DNA of 39,360 nucleotides. It comes from Gemmatimonadota bacterium (GTDB taxonomy: Bacteria > Gemmatimonadota > Gemmatimonadetes > Longimicrobiales > Gaopeijiaceae). Where the stretch lies: positions 1 through 39,360 of the forward strand of contig JAURER010000025.1 of assembly GCA_030827315.1 (NCBI GenBank), in the 5' to 3' direction. Positions 23,665 through 33,000 of this stretch are shown here, in pieces. How positions within the stretch are numbered: position 1 is the stretch's first letter; the number at the start of each line of letters is the position of its first letter. The position numbers and the translations under genes are program-made. Below the pieces are notes generated by a model. The model was not told where the DNA came from. It made no database searches and saw only the letters and a program-made list of their open reading frames with translations.

Positions 23665-23754
23665 ATTCAGGAAGGGAGCCAAAATGACGGCGTTCACCGG
23701 ATCGCGCCAGAGGGACGGGGAGCCGGGCCCGGGTAGCGGCCCCGCCGCGCGACT

Positions 23755-25236
23755 TCAGCACCAGCGTACGCGTACCCTGTATTCGACCCGGGTCTCACCC
23801 CCGGCCCGAACGCGCGGAGCCATGGTGAACGTCGATGCGTCCAGCGTCTCGAACCGGTGCGTGGCCGAAAGAATCTCCCAGTCGCCCCCGACCGGCTCGA
23901 TGAGGGTCACGTCGACGTCCTCCTCCTTGTGGTTGCGGAGGTCGACGCGCCAGGTGCTCTCCGAGACGCAGCTCGAGACGACGGCGTAGTCCATCTGGCG
24001 CCGATCACCTACCACGTCGAACGCCTCGCCCAGCTTGATGCGGAACTCCTCGTCGCGCGCCGTGTGATCGACGAGGTCCTCGCCGACGAACTGCTGGGCG
24101 CCGGAGCGGTCGCGCTTGTAGACCCGCATCGTCCCCCTGGGCAGCGGCATGCCGAGACCGTTCGCCTCGCTGTTCTCGAAATCGAGGAAGACGCTCACCT
24201 TCTGGCTCGACGCGACCTGGCCGTACTGGCCGCGGTACCAGTGCGCGGCACCGGGCAAGACGAGGTGCTTCCTCACGCCGAAGCCGTCGGACTCGAGCAG
24301 CGTGACCTGCTTCTGCTCGTTGTCCATGAGGTCGGTGGGCCGCCCGAGGGTGTAGAGATGGTACTCGAAGAAGGCGTCCTCGGTGAAGCCACCGGCCTCG
24401 GCCGCCACCATCGCATCGGCCATCATGCGCTCGCGGTAGACCGCCTGGGGGGCGCCCGAGACGCGCCGCACGTCGCCGGCCACGAGCTGGAGACGCGCGT
24501 TCTCGAACGACGTTCCGCTCTGGTTGGTGAGGGTCACCCACCCGGTCAGGGCCCCTTGGTCGTCGTCCTCGTTCAGCACCATGACGTAGTCCGACTTCCA
24601 GTTCAGGCCGCCGGTCAGGTACGACACCTCGACGCGCTGCGGACCACCGGAGCTCTCGAGTCGCCACATCAGCGTCGGCTCCGGAATCAGGTTTTCGGGC
24701 AGTTCCGGGAAGCCGAAGCGGCCCGGATAGTCGAAGGTGATCTCGTCTCCGATCTTCAGAATCGGACCTCCGTTGACCGAGAGAACGTCCGCGGCGACCG
24801 GCTCCTCCATTCCGGTCTGCGGATTCGTCCGGTACACGGTGACGGTGCGCCCCACGTACTTCTCGAGCAGCTTCTGCGGATTGAGCAGATCGTACTGGTA
24901 GTTCTGCTCGAGCACGCGCAGCCCGCCGGGCCCCAGCGGCAACACGTGGACCGTCTCGGCCTGGATGCCTGACGCCACGTCGCCGTACTCCAGCGCGACC
25001 TGGCCACGCGGGAGATCGATGGCGCGCACCTCGCGAACCAGCCCGAAAGACTGGTTGTAGACTGTGATCGCGACGGATTCGCGGTCCGCAGCGGTCGAGC
25101 GCCCGTCGGTGGCCACCCACGCCACCCGGTCCGGCAGGGAAACGTAGCCACCGTGCGCCGGGACTGGTTCGGTTGAATCGAGAGCGGGAAGCGTGAAGAC
25201 GCCCGTGGCCGCGAACGCCGCGATGATTCTGCGCAT
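23755..25236 (-). CDS. Secreted DUF4139-domain protein
   Basis: The 493-residue protein has a signal-like N-terminus (MRRIIAAFAATGVFTLPAL). After it come two beta-rich regions joined by a short segment (about residues 230-260), as in DUF4139 proteins. Recognisable parts are AITVYNQSFGLVREVR, the VEVSYLTGGLNWKSDYVMVL segment, and the C-terminal EYRVRVRWC. No catalytic residues can be named; these proteins are thought to be extracytoplasmic and their function is unknown. AGGAGG lies six bases before the ATG at 25236, which fixes the start well downstream of longer open reading. The protein ends with a cysteine at its penultimate region (RWC), an odd feature. It is divergent from the SnoaL-like gene. 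Confidence 0.82.
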   Translation of the reverse strand: MRRIIAAFAATGVFTLPALDSTEPVPAHGGYVSLPDRVAWVATDGRSTAADRESVAITVYNQSFGLVREVRAIDLPRGQVALEYGDVASGIQAETVHVLPLGPGGLRVLEQNYQYDLLNPQKLLEKYVGRTVTVYRTNPQTGMEEPVAADVLSVNGGPILKIGDEITFDYPGRFGFPELPENLIPEPTLMWRLESSGGPQRVEVSYLTGGLNWKSDYVMVLNEDDDQGALTGWVTLTNQSGTSFENARLQLVAGDVRRVSGAPQAVYRERMMADAMVAAEAGGFTEDAFFEYHLYTLGRPTDLMDNEQKQVTLLESDGFGVRKHLVLPGAAHWYRGQYGQVASSQKVSVFLDFENSEANGLGMPLPRGTMRVYKRDRSGAQQFVGEDLVDHTARDEEFRIKLGEAFDVVGDRRQMDYAVVSSCVSESTWRVDLRNHKEEDVDVTLIEPVGGDWEILSATHRFETLDASTFTMAPRVRAGGETRVEYRVRVRWC

Positions 25237-25397
25237 CGAGGAACCTCCTGTGGGACGGCGCGACCGCGCCGGTGTGAATGGATGTGCCCCTCGCTTCGGA
25301 CCTGCCCCCTGCCCGTTGAGACCGATCCAGGGGCATCGATTTGCACACACCGGCGAGCCATGCCTCGCCGACGGTGCGGCGCGATGCGTCACGGCCT

Positions 25398-25403
25398 TAC
25401 CTT
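25398..25403 (+). promoter_or_regulatory. Candidate -10 element before the SnoaL-like lipoprotein gene
   Basis: TACCTT in GGCCTTACCTTGTCC lies 47 nt before the ATG at 25451 and repeats the TACC(A/T)T form seen before the PaoA-like and metalloprotease genes. The divergent gap 25237-25450 shows no other gene. Confidence 0.35.
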
Positions 25404-25450
25404 GTCCCCCTGACGCTTGACCACGCCCGACACGTTTCCGGAGGAGCACG

Positions 25451-25996
25451 ATGCACCACCGAGTCAACACGCTCGCAGCCCTCTTCCTGCTTGTGGGCTG
25501 CTCCGGAGGGGAGCCGCCCGCGCAGCCGTCCGACGACACGCCCGGGAGGGAAGACCCGATCGAAGCCTATCGCCCGTCCGCTGCAGAAGAGGCCGACGTC
25601 CTGGCCGCCGTCCAGGCGTTGTTCGACGCGCTGGGCAGCGGCGACGAGGAACTGCTGCGTTCGGTCGTGGACCCGAGCGTCGTCATGCACTTCTCGGAGA
25701 CGCGCGACGGAGTCACCACCTTCGGCAGCGCCACGCTGGACGGCCTCGCGACGCGCATCACCTCGAGTGAGGTGCCGCTCATCGAGCGGATGTGGAGTCC
25801 GGTGGTCGTGGTGAACGGAGCCCTCGCGACCGTCTGGACGCCCTACGACTTCTATTCCGGAACCAACTTCAGCCACTGTGGCGTCGACGCGGCCAACCTC
25901 ATGCGGACAGACGGAGGGTGGCGCATCGTCGCGCTCTCCTGGACCCGTATGCAGCCCCCGGCCTGCGACACACACCCGGACGGCCCGCCGGCCTGA
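25451..25996 (+). CDS. Lipoprotein with SnoaL/NTF2-like domain
   Basis: The 181-residue product has a short signal with the lipobox LLVGC, then a Pro/Asp-rich tether. From about residue 46 there is an alpha+beta cone fold of SnoaL/NTF2 type: ADVLAAVQALFDALGSGDEE, then VVDPSVVMHF, and later strands ALATVWTPYDFY and GGWRIVALSW. Such proteins bind small ligands or have housekeeping isomerase-like activity; no catalytic set is evident. The cysteines in SHCGVD and PPACDTH near the C-terminus could form a disulfide. GGAGG precedes the ATG. It is a single-gene unit; a short regulator remnant follows. Confidence 0.8.
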   Translation: MHHRVNTLAALFLLVGCSGGEPPAQPSDDTPGREDPIEAYRPSAAEEADVLAAVQALFDALGSGDEELLRSVVDPSVVMHFSETRDGVTTFGSATLDGLATRITSSEVPLIERMWSPVVVVNGALATVWTPYDFYSGTNFSHCGVDAANLMRTDGGWRIVALSWTRMQPPACDTHPDGPPA

Positions 25997-26021
25997 CGAC
26001 CCTGACACGACATCGTTAGGC

Positions 26022-26177
26022 GTGGCCCGGGGGGAACGGACCACTGAGTTGGAACGTCGAATGGACCTGCTCGAGGCCGAAGCCGACGACTTCCTGCTCA
26101 AATCGGTGGCGGCGGATCGCCTCGAGGCCAGAGTTCGCGCGGTGCTGAGACGCAGCGGAATACGCCTCGCAACCTGA
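26022..26177 (+). pseudogene. Remnant of a response-regulator receiver domain
   Basis: The frame 26022-26177 encodes the last third of a CheY-like receiver: a helix (ELERRMDLLEAEADDFLL), the conserved Lys region reading KS where intact receivers have KP, then the final helix DRLEARVRAVLRRSG and a stop. The N-terminal acidic pocket, the phosphorylated Asp and the Thr/Ser strand are absent; upstream sequence belongs to the end of the SnoaL-like gene. A GTG at 26022 could start a 51-residue peptide but there is no clear ribosome site. The best reading is a decayed fragment left by a deletion. Confidence 0.6.
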
Positions 26178-26202
26178 GCGACGCCGGCCACACGCGGGAC
26201 CC

Positions 26203-26218
26203 GCCGCCATTCGGCGGC
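26203..26218 (-). terminator. Hairpin directly after the last gene of the lipid-synthase operon
   Basis: GCCGCC and GGCGGC form a 6-bp stem around ATTC, adjoining the stop codon of the minus-strand gene at 26219. It is the right place to end the long operon. There is no T-run and the stem is short. Confidence 0.35.
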
Positions 26219-27520
26219 TCAGCCGTCGCCCAGATTCTTCCCGATGGCGTCGATGGTCATGGCGTAGCTGCGCATGGCCGACAGCGGATCGTAGGCGACC
26301 AGCATCGCCCCGCGATGGCCGAGTCGATCGGGGCTGCCCCGGGAAAACGCCGTGAGGGCACGCGCGAGGCCCTCCTGTGTCTCCTCGCCGGGACCGGTGT
26401 CGAGGTGGGGCTCGAAGAGCGCGTTGAGCGGGAGAGCCTGCGGACGGCTCTCGAGCAGCGCCAGCGTGACCACCGCCACGACGGCGTTGTGTGGAAAGTT
26501 GAAGTGCAACGACAGGGGCGCGTAACGGTCACGCTGCGGCCGCAACGACTCGAGATCGTCGATGAGGCGCGCCCCGTGCGTCTGCAGAAGCGCTCTCACC
26601 TCCTCGTGCTCGGCTGCGTGGTCGGCGAGCGCCGGCGGGGGCCGTCCGGTGAACGCCCACGGATCCGCGGCGAGGCCGAGCAGCAGGGACTCGAGGACGC
26701 GTCCGCGCTCTTCGTGTGCGCCGGGCTCGGCGTCCCCACCTGCATCCAGGCGGTCGGCCCACGCCCGCAACAGGGTGCGCACCGAGTACAGAAGCCACGG
26801 ATAGTCACCCACGTTGTCCTGGCGCATGCGCGCGACATCGCGGCCGTACATCAGCCAGAGGCCCCAGCGGAGGTGCGCCCCGAGAACGGCGGCGCTGACG
26901 CGGCAGAAGTCCACGCGATGTCGCTCGGAGAGCGTCGCGACCTTCTCTATGACGCGGTCGTACGCGTGCTCGTCGGGGTGGAACTGCGACAGCGCGTAGA
27001 TGACCAGCGTTTCGGCATCGGCCACGAAGCGATGACCGCTTCCGTGCTCTCCCTGGAGCTCTGCGACCATCCGGGTGATGCGATCGAGCGTGGCGCCCGC
27101 GTCCGGCGTGTCCCACGCGCGCATGGCACACAGCGACAGCAGGTGGAGGAAGTACCAGTCGAGCAGAATCGCGAGCGCGACGCGGGCATCCGGCTCCTGG
27201 ACCTTCGCACGTTCGAAGAAGTCGAGCAGCAGCACGGGAACGATGTCGTCGGTGAAACGATGCGTGTGGTGATTCCACGCGTGCAGCACCCTGAATCCGT
27301 CCTGGCGCGTGCGCTGGTCGAGCCGGCGCACCAGCTTGCCGGTCTCCGGATCGAAACCCTCGAAGGCGTGCGCCGACATGTGCGTCCGCAGACGGCGCAG
27401 GGCGTCGTCCAGCCCGCCCTTGCGCGCGACCGCGTCGAGGATCCGCGCACGCCCGTCACCGGTCAGGACGCCCTCCAGCGCATCGCACAGCGCGACGACG
27501 TCGCGAGCCGGGTCGCTCAC
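26219..27520 (-). CDS. Unrecognised helical protein, 433 residues
   Basis: I do not recognise this family. The product appears almost all alpha-helical and has no signal peptide. It has a striking WNHHTHRFTDDIVPVLLLDF stretch at residues 82-101, with HHTH followed by two Asp, and aromatic DWYFLHLLSLCAMRAW at 121-136. LHFNFPHNAVVAVVTLALL occurs nearer the C-terminus. The His/Asp cluster could bind a metal, but this is only a suggestion. The start is GTG at 27520, 7 nt after the asparaginase stop, so it is the last gene of the long operon that begins with the lipid synthase. There is no strong ribosome site, and translation may rely on the upstream gene. Confidence 0.75.
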   Translation of the reverse strand: MSDPARDVVALCDALEGVLTGDGRARILDAVARKGGLDDALRRLRTHMSAHAFEGFDPETGKLVRRLDQRTRQDGFRVLHAWNHHTHRFTDDIVPVLLLDFFERAKVQEPDARVALAILLDWYFLHLLSLCAMRAWDTPDAGATLDRITRMVAELQGEHGSGHRFVADAETLVIYALSQFHPDEHAYDRVIEKVATLSERHRVDFCRVSAAVLGAHLRWGLWLMYGRDVARMRQDNVGDYPWLLYSVRTLLRAWADRLDAGGDAEPGAHEERGRVLESLLLGLAADPWAFTGRPPPALADHAAEHEEVRALLQTHGARLIDDLESLRPQRDRYAPLSLHFNFPHNAVVAVVTLALLESRPQALPLNALFEPHLDTGPGEETQEGLARALTAFSRGSPDRLGHRGAMLVAYDPLSAMRSYAMTIDAIGKNLGDG

Positions 27521-27527
27521 GCGCGTG

Positions 27528-28631
27528 TCACCGCGCGAAGATGGCGCGCAGCTCCCCGGTGTCGGTCGTGCGCGTCATCGCGACCATCAGCAGCACGCGC
27601 GCCTTCCACGGGGAGAGGTTGTCTGCCTGCACCGCGCCGATACCGAGGAGGTCGATGTTGTTCGCATACAGCGGGACGATGCGCCCGGTCGCGACCCGGG
27701 AAGCGACCACCACGGGAATGCCCGCCGCACGCACGCGGCGGAGCGCCTCGAGGGTCGGGGCACTCACGTGTGCCAGACCCAGGCCCGCGACCACCACGCC
27801 GTCGAGGTTGCCGTCCTCGAGCAGCAGCTCGATGGCCCGACCGTCCGAGCCGGCGTACTCGCTGATGATCGCGATGTTGGCCAGCTCCGTATCCGCGGGC
27901 AGAGCGATCGTCTGGCGACGGGTCGGCCTGCGGTAGAACCGGACAGCCTCGACGTCGGCAACGCCCAGCAGCCCGAAGTCGAGCGTCCGGAACGTCTCGA
28001 CGTCGAGCGTGTTGGTCTTCGTGACCTCCCGCGCCGCGTTGATCTGCCCGTTCATGACCACCATGGTGCCCATCCCGACCGCTTCGGGAGAGATCACGAC
28101 GCGCACCGCGTTCAGCATGTTCCGGGGTCCGTCGGTGTCGAACTGCGTCGGCGCCCGCTGCGCCCCGACGACCACGATCGGCTTCTCGCTTTCGACCGTC
28201 AGGTCGAGAAAGTACGCGGTCTCTTCGAGCGTGTCCGTCCCGTGCGTCACGACGATCCCCGCGACGTCCGGCCGGGCCAGCAGCTCGCCGGAGCGACGAG
28301 AGAGCTCGAGCCAGATGGCCGGCGTCATGTTGTTGCTGTTCACGTTGGCGACCTGCTCGACGGTCACCTCCGCGATGTCGCGCAGACCGGGTACCGAGGA
28401 GACGATCTCGTCGCCGGTGAGCGCGGCGCGCAGCGCGCCGATCTCCTCGTCGTACGTGCTGGCGATGGTGCCGCCGGTAGCCAGGACGACGACGCGCGGC
28501 AGGGTGCCGCCCGTCGCGGGGGCGTCCTGGGCAGAAAGGGGGCCGGCCACGAGGAGCGCAGCCAGCGGCGCCCAAGCGACGCTGCGGAGGGATCGCGCCA
28601 GCGTCGCGCGGTCGTGCACGTCATGCCTCAT
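27528..28631 (-). CDS. Secreted type II L-asparaginase
   Basis: The 367-residue enzyme hydrolyses L-asparagine (and often glutamine) to the acid and ammonia, normally as a periplasmic tetramer. A signal peptide ends near LSAQD. The nucleophile Thr55 lies in LATGGTIAS, and the second signature has Thr132-Asp133 in VVTHGTDTLEE. The substrate-contact region NVNSNNMTP is also present, as is GPRNMLNA. Length and motifs match active type II enzymes. The ATG overlaps the stop of the glyoxalase-like gene (ATGA) and has GGAG five bases upstream. Its place in a lipid-synthase operon is unexpected; no direct role in that pathway is known. Confidence 0.93.
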   Translation of the reverse strand: MRHDVHDRATLARSLRSVAWAPLAALLVAGPLSAQDAPATGGTLPRVVVLATGGTIASTYDEEIGALRAALTGDEIVSSVPGLRDIAEVTVEQVANVNSNNMTPAIWLELSRRSGELLARPDVAGIVVTHGTDTLEETAYFLDLTVESEKPIVVVGAQRAPTQFDTDGPRNMLNAVRVVISPEAVGMGTMVVMNGQINAAREVTKTNTLDVETFRTLDFGLLGVADVEAVRFYRRPTRRQTIALPADTELANIAIISEYAGSDGRAIELLLEDGNLDGVVVAGLGLAHVSAPTLEALRRVRAAGIPVVVASRVATGRIVPLYANNIDLLGIGAVQADNLSPWKARVLLMVAMTRTTDTGELRAIFAR

Positions 28632-29344
28632 TTCAGCTCCAGGGTTCCGTTCGGGGTTTCGAGCGTGGCGATCACGCCGGGAGCTTGGGCCCACGCGACC
28701 GGCGTGTCGAGCCCCAGCGCGCGGAGCCAGGTCCCGACGCGCTCCGGCTCCGGATGCTCCACGCGCATGCCGACCAAGGCACACGACGGCGCCAGCGATT
28801 CGGCGGGATGCGGCGACGCGCCCCAGTCGATGAAGAAGGGGATCACGCCGCCGGCACGATCGGCCCACGGATCGGTCATGGACCATCGGAGCACCGACCC
28901 GTCCGTGCGGGCGCGCACTCCCTGCCGCGTCTCGCCCAGATCGACTCCCGCGGCCCGAGCCCGGGCCGAGAGCGTCGCGAGGTCCGGCACGGGGTGATCA
29001 GGCACCCGGCCATCGTCGTCCGGCAGCCGCAGGTTGCGGATCGAGACGCACCAGGTGACCAGGCGGGGCGACGCGAGCGTATCGAGCCCGAACCAGCGCG
29101 GCCCGTCCGGCGCCGCCTGCTCGGGGTCCGGACTCACGACCTCCATGTACGCCCGCCCTCCGAAGCCGAGCAATCGGTTGTGCGTGCCGAAGCCTTCGTG
29201 TCTGCCGCCGGGCTGCATGGGGGCGCCCAGGAGCGTTTCCACGTGACGCACGCCGACGTCCAGACCCGGCGCGGCGAAGACCAGGTGATCCACCACGCGC
29301 GCGATCGGCGCCAACGGCCGGCGCCCCGCGTTCAGCCCGTCCAA
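28628..29344 (-). CDS. Glyoxalase/VOC-superfamily protein (glyoxalase-like domain)
   Basis: The 238-residue protein has the VOC start VVDHLVFAAPGLDVGVRHVE, with the His used as a metal ligand in this fold. AYMEVVSPDP supplies a likely Glu ligand. A second, looser half ends the protein (CALVGMRVEHPEPERVGTWLRALG). It fits the glyoxalase-like group that lacks a known reaction. The start is uncertain: a TTG at 29344 overlaps the phosphopantetheinyl-transferase end by 13 nt, while GTG codons near 29299 just before VVDH are possible. The 3' end overlaps the asparaginase ATG. Tight coupling on both sides indicates co-translation within the operon. Confidence 0.8.
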   Translation of the reverse strand: MDGLNAGRRPLAPIARVVDHLVFAAPGLDVGVRHVETLLGAPMQPGGRHEGFGTHNRLLGFGGRAYMEVVSPDPEQAAPDGPRWFGLDTLASPRLVTWCVSIRNLRLPDDDGRVPDHPVPDLATLSARARAAGVDLGETRQGVRARTDGSVLRWSMTDPWADRAGGVIPFFIDWGASPHPAESLAPSCALVGMRVEHPEPERVGTWLRALGLDTPVAWAQAPGVIATLETPNGTLELK

Positions 29345-30021
29345 AGATCGTTCCCGGCGCGCAGCACGTTCACCTCATGGATGCGTTCGGAGCCGGCGAG
29401 CGCGGCAAGGTAGCCCGCACCGGGATCGAAGGACGTGAGCCGACCGGACTCCAACTCCCTCCGGACGTCCAGCGCGGCGTCCGGCGGTCCGCCTGCCGTA
29501 CCCTTCATGAGGCGCAGCCCGGCTCCGTGTCGCTTCGCGAGCGCCTCCTTGGCGGTCCACAGCCGCATGAACTCGACGTCACGCCGGTCTTCCGGAACCG
29601 CGGCGAGGGCCTCGACTTCGGACACACCGAACCAGCGTTGCGCGATCGCTTCGGCGCGCGGGACGGATCGAAGCCTCTCGACGTCCACCCCGATGCTGCC
29701 CGACGCGCCCACCGCCACGGCGAAGAGGTCTCCTGAGTGCGCCACCGAGAACGCGGGACCCGGAATGAGCACCGGCTTCCCGCCCGGAGCGGTGACGATG
29801 CGCACTTCCGCCGGAGCGACGTCCACGTATCGGGCGAGCACGAGGCGGAGCGTCGCCCTCCGCGAGAGCAGGTGGCGTGCCTGGACCGGATCCACCATGC
29901 GCTCGGCCCGGACGCGGTCCGTCGACGACGCGAGATCGAGTTCGGCGGCGGCCGCGAACGCCGGGTCCGACATATCCACGAGCCAGACGTCGGGGCGCCG
30001 GGCCCGGTCGATCGAGCTCAA
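29332..30021 (-). CDS. 4'-phosphopantetheinyl transferase, Sfp type
   Basis: The 229-residue enzyme transfers phosphopantetheine from coenzyme A to the Ser of acyl carrier proteins. The family motifs are all present: GGKPVL, FSVAHSGDLFAVAVG, the Mg-binding D113 and E115 in IGVDVERLR, and W155 to K163 in LWTAKEALAK. The length is normal for Sfp-type enzymes. The start is a TTG at 30021, since a stop lies only six codons upstream in this frame; AAGGA lies about 11 bases before it. An internal ATG at codon 17 would cut the first strand. It follows the PfaC-like gene by 45 nt, so its likely clients are the ACPs of the adjacent synthase (the PfaE role). Confidence 0.93.
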   Translation of the reverse strand: MSSIDRARRPDVWLVDMSDPAFAAAAELDLASSTDRVRAERMVDPVQARHLLSRRATLRLVLARYVDVAPAEVRIVTAPGGKPVLIPGPAFSVAHSGDLFAVAVGASGSIGVDVERLRSVPRAEAIAQRWFGVSEVEALAAVPEDRRDVEFMRLWTAKEALAKRHGAGLRLMKGTAGGPPDAALDVRRELESGRLTSFDPGAGYLAALAGSERIHEVNVLRAGNDLWTG

Positions 30022-30066
30022 TCGCGGCCCCGTCCTTCACCGCCGCGGGTCATGCCCCGCCCGCGA

Positions 30067-33000
30067 TCACTTGCCCCCGGCCCGCACGCGGATGGCGAAC
30101 GAAGGCACTTCGTAGATGCGCAGGCCGTCGACCCACTGCGTCCCGAAGATCTCGACCGTCACCGACTCGCCCTCGACGATCTCGAGCTTGAGCGCTTCCA
30201 CTTCCGTCACGACATGGTCCCGCTTCGGCACCACCTGTCCACGGTACCTCCACGCGAGCGGGAAGCCGACGACCGGGTGCTCCCACACCGGGTTCTCGAT
30301 CCCGTCCAGCCACCCCTTCATGTGGACGAGCGCCCGAGCCGACTGCACCAGCGCCTCCAGACCCAGCGAGCCGGGCTGGACCGGGTCCTCGTAGAAGTGC
30401 GCCTTGAAGTACCAGGCGTCGTAGTGGATCTGCTGCCACGTCCGGATCCGCCCCAGCCCGGCGTCGCCCCCGTCCGCCCAGAATCCCGTGACCTTGTCGA
30501 GCATCCGCATCCTGCCGCTCGCCATGCCGGGCAGGTGGGCGAGCGCGCCACCCCCGTCGAGGAGCGAGATCTCCGGGACCGGCGAGGGCGCGTCGCGGCG
30601 AGCCCGCATCTCGTCGGTGGTGGGAAGTCCACGCTGATCCTCGAGAATCTTGGGGCTGAAGAAGCCGAAGTCCGTCGTCAGCGTCATCACCGGTCCTTCC
30701 GCGTCGGCGCACACCACGTCGAAGAAGACGATACTGGTGCCCCCCGCCTTGGCGAACCGGGTCAGCTTCGTGGTGAGCGTCAGCGTCCCCTGATCCGGGC
30801 CCACCGGCTTGTGGAGGATGCACTTCTCGCCGTCGAGGTTCCGGAAGGCGACATCGCCTTCCGTGTCGCGAAAGAAGTTGCAGTACGAGGCGAACCAGCC
30901 GCACGGCTGGAGGAGCGCCTCGACGAGGACGGCGAAGGGCATGTGCCCCTGCCCTTCCTCGAAGTACCACGCCTTCGGGTCGATGTCGAAGGTCGACACC
31001 AGCGTGCCCTCGTTCGGCGCGGACCCCGGCGCGACGTCGACCGACACGACGCTGCTGACGAAGTGGTAGGGCGGGCCCGGCAGGCGCGGGCACTTGGTGG
31101 GTCCGTCGTACTTAGTGAACATCCTGCCGAACGCGTCGCTCGGACGGCCCCAGGCGCACGAGAGCATCGCCTCGTAGTCGCCACGGACATCCGAGTCACC
31201 CGGTCCTACGTAACGGATCCCCTCCGCACCCACGAGAAACTCCCGCTTCGTCGTGAGCGGGAAGTCAGGCACCAGGCGCATGCCGAAGCGACGGCACTGG
31301 AAGACCTTGAAGCCGTCGCTCTTGCACAGGAGCGACGCGTAGACCTCAGGGAGGTCTCCGTCGATGATCTCCTCGATGAAGACCTCGTAGTCGAGGTCGT
31401 GCGCGCCGTCGGGAACGACCTGGCCGCGGCAAAGGAAGCGAGCCACCTGGCCCGGAATCGGTTCGAAGCGCCATCCGTCACGCGCGATCGTGAAGCCCAT
31501 GGCCGCCATCATGAAGGACAACGCCTGCGTCGCGGCATCGGCCATCAGCGTGCCCGGCATGCACGGGTCATTCTTGAAGTGCCCGTCGTAGAACCAGGCG
31601 TCGGCCGGCACGTGGGCTTCGGCGCGCAGATAGCCGCGTCCCCACGGTCCGCCCTGCGGCTCGAACACCGGCACGTGGTCGATGAGCTTCATGCGGCCAC
31701 CGGGGATGTTCGGCGTGCGGGTGTGGCACGCAGCCATCTCGAAGCCGTCCCCGAAGCACGCCCACGCGTCGCCGTCCACCCACGACTGCACCTCGTCGTG
31801 CGTGAAGCTGCGCCGGGTCGACACGCACGGTGCCGGATCGAGGCGCGCATCCGGATCGGGCTCGTCGTCCTCGGCGTCCCAGAGAACGCCGCCCGAGTCC
31901 GCGAGCTCCTCGTCCGTGAAGAACCCCGCCTGCCCGTTGCGTACGGAGATCAGGAGCCGATCGCCGATGTAGCAGTCGTAATGGAAGAAGAAGAGGCGCA
32001 CGTCGCCGGTCTTGGCATGTCCGTCGACGTAGATGTCGTACGTGAGCGTCTCGCCGGGCTTCGGCAGCTCGCCGTAGAACGTCAGGTCGCACCCCAGCAG
32101 ACGGTAGACGCGGTCGCTCCGGTTCAGGAAGTCCGCGCCCAGCCACGAAATGAGAAGCAGATCGGCCTGCCCCGACTCGATGACCACGCCCGGCACCATC
32201 CGCCCCGCGTGCAGATACCACACGCCGTCCCGTACGTCCGTCTCCGTGACGACGCGCCCCTTCTTCATCGTGCCCGGTTCGCCCTCGATGGTGAGCGCGC
32301 GGTCGGCGAAGAGAAGCGGGGGCTCCGGCATGCGAACCTGACGCTCATAGCCGTCCTGCTGCTCGAACAGCTCCCCGAAGATCTCGGATATGTTCCCGCC
32401 TGCGTGGACCTCGAGCTGCTCGCGGCTGAGAAAGACCGTCTTCGGCATCGCCGAGCGGTCGATGGGGGGATGGATGGGGATCAGTGGCGTCGGCCCGGCC
32501 GGTGCCTTCTTCGCCCCGGTGGCAGCGGGGGCCGCCGCAGGCGTCGGGGCACCGAATCCCGGAGCGGCCGGAGTGGCCGCCACGGGCGGTGCGGGCGGTG
32601 CGGGCGGTGCGGCAGTCGGAGGTGCAGCCGAGACACCCGATGCGGCGCCTTCGACGACCACTCGGAGGTCGGGGCTTCGCACGGCGGGTGGCGGCGAGTG
32701 GACGGGCGCTCCCGCCGGCGGAGTGACACCCGTCGACAACGCCCCGCCCAGACCCATGCGCAGAAAGCGCTCGTGCGTCTCCACCTGCTCGCGCAGGAAC
32801 CGCGCATGCGTGTCGGCCACGGCCTGGAAGAGATCGAGCGCGCTGTTGCCCGTGCCGGCCGGTGCGCCCGGCGCCGTCGGGGCGGACCCGACGGCCGTCG
32901 ACGGCGCGGTCGCGGCGCGGGGCGCGGTCACGGCGGCGGTGCCCGCCGCCGCGGCGGGCGCCGCCCCCGTCCCGGGCCTGCTCGCTCCGTTTCCGGTGCC

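Noticed and set aside
32583-32612. A 9-nt tandem repeat as a possible regulatory or CRISPR-like array
   Set aside because: It has only 3.3 copies without spacers, is in frame and encodes Ala-Pro-Pro linker units, so it is coding low-complexity sequence.
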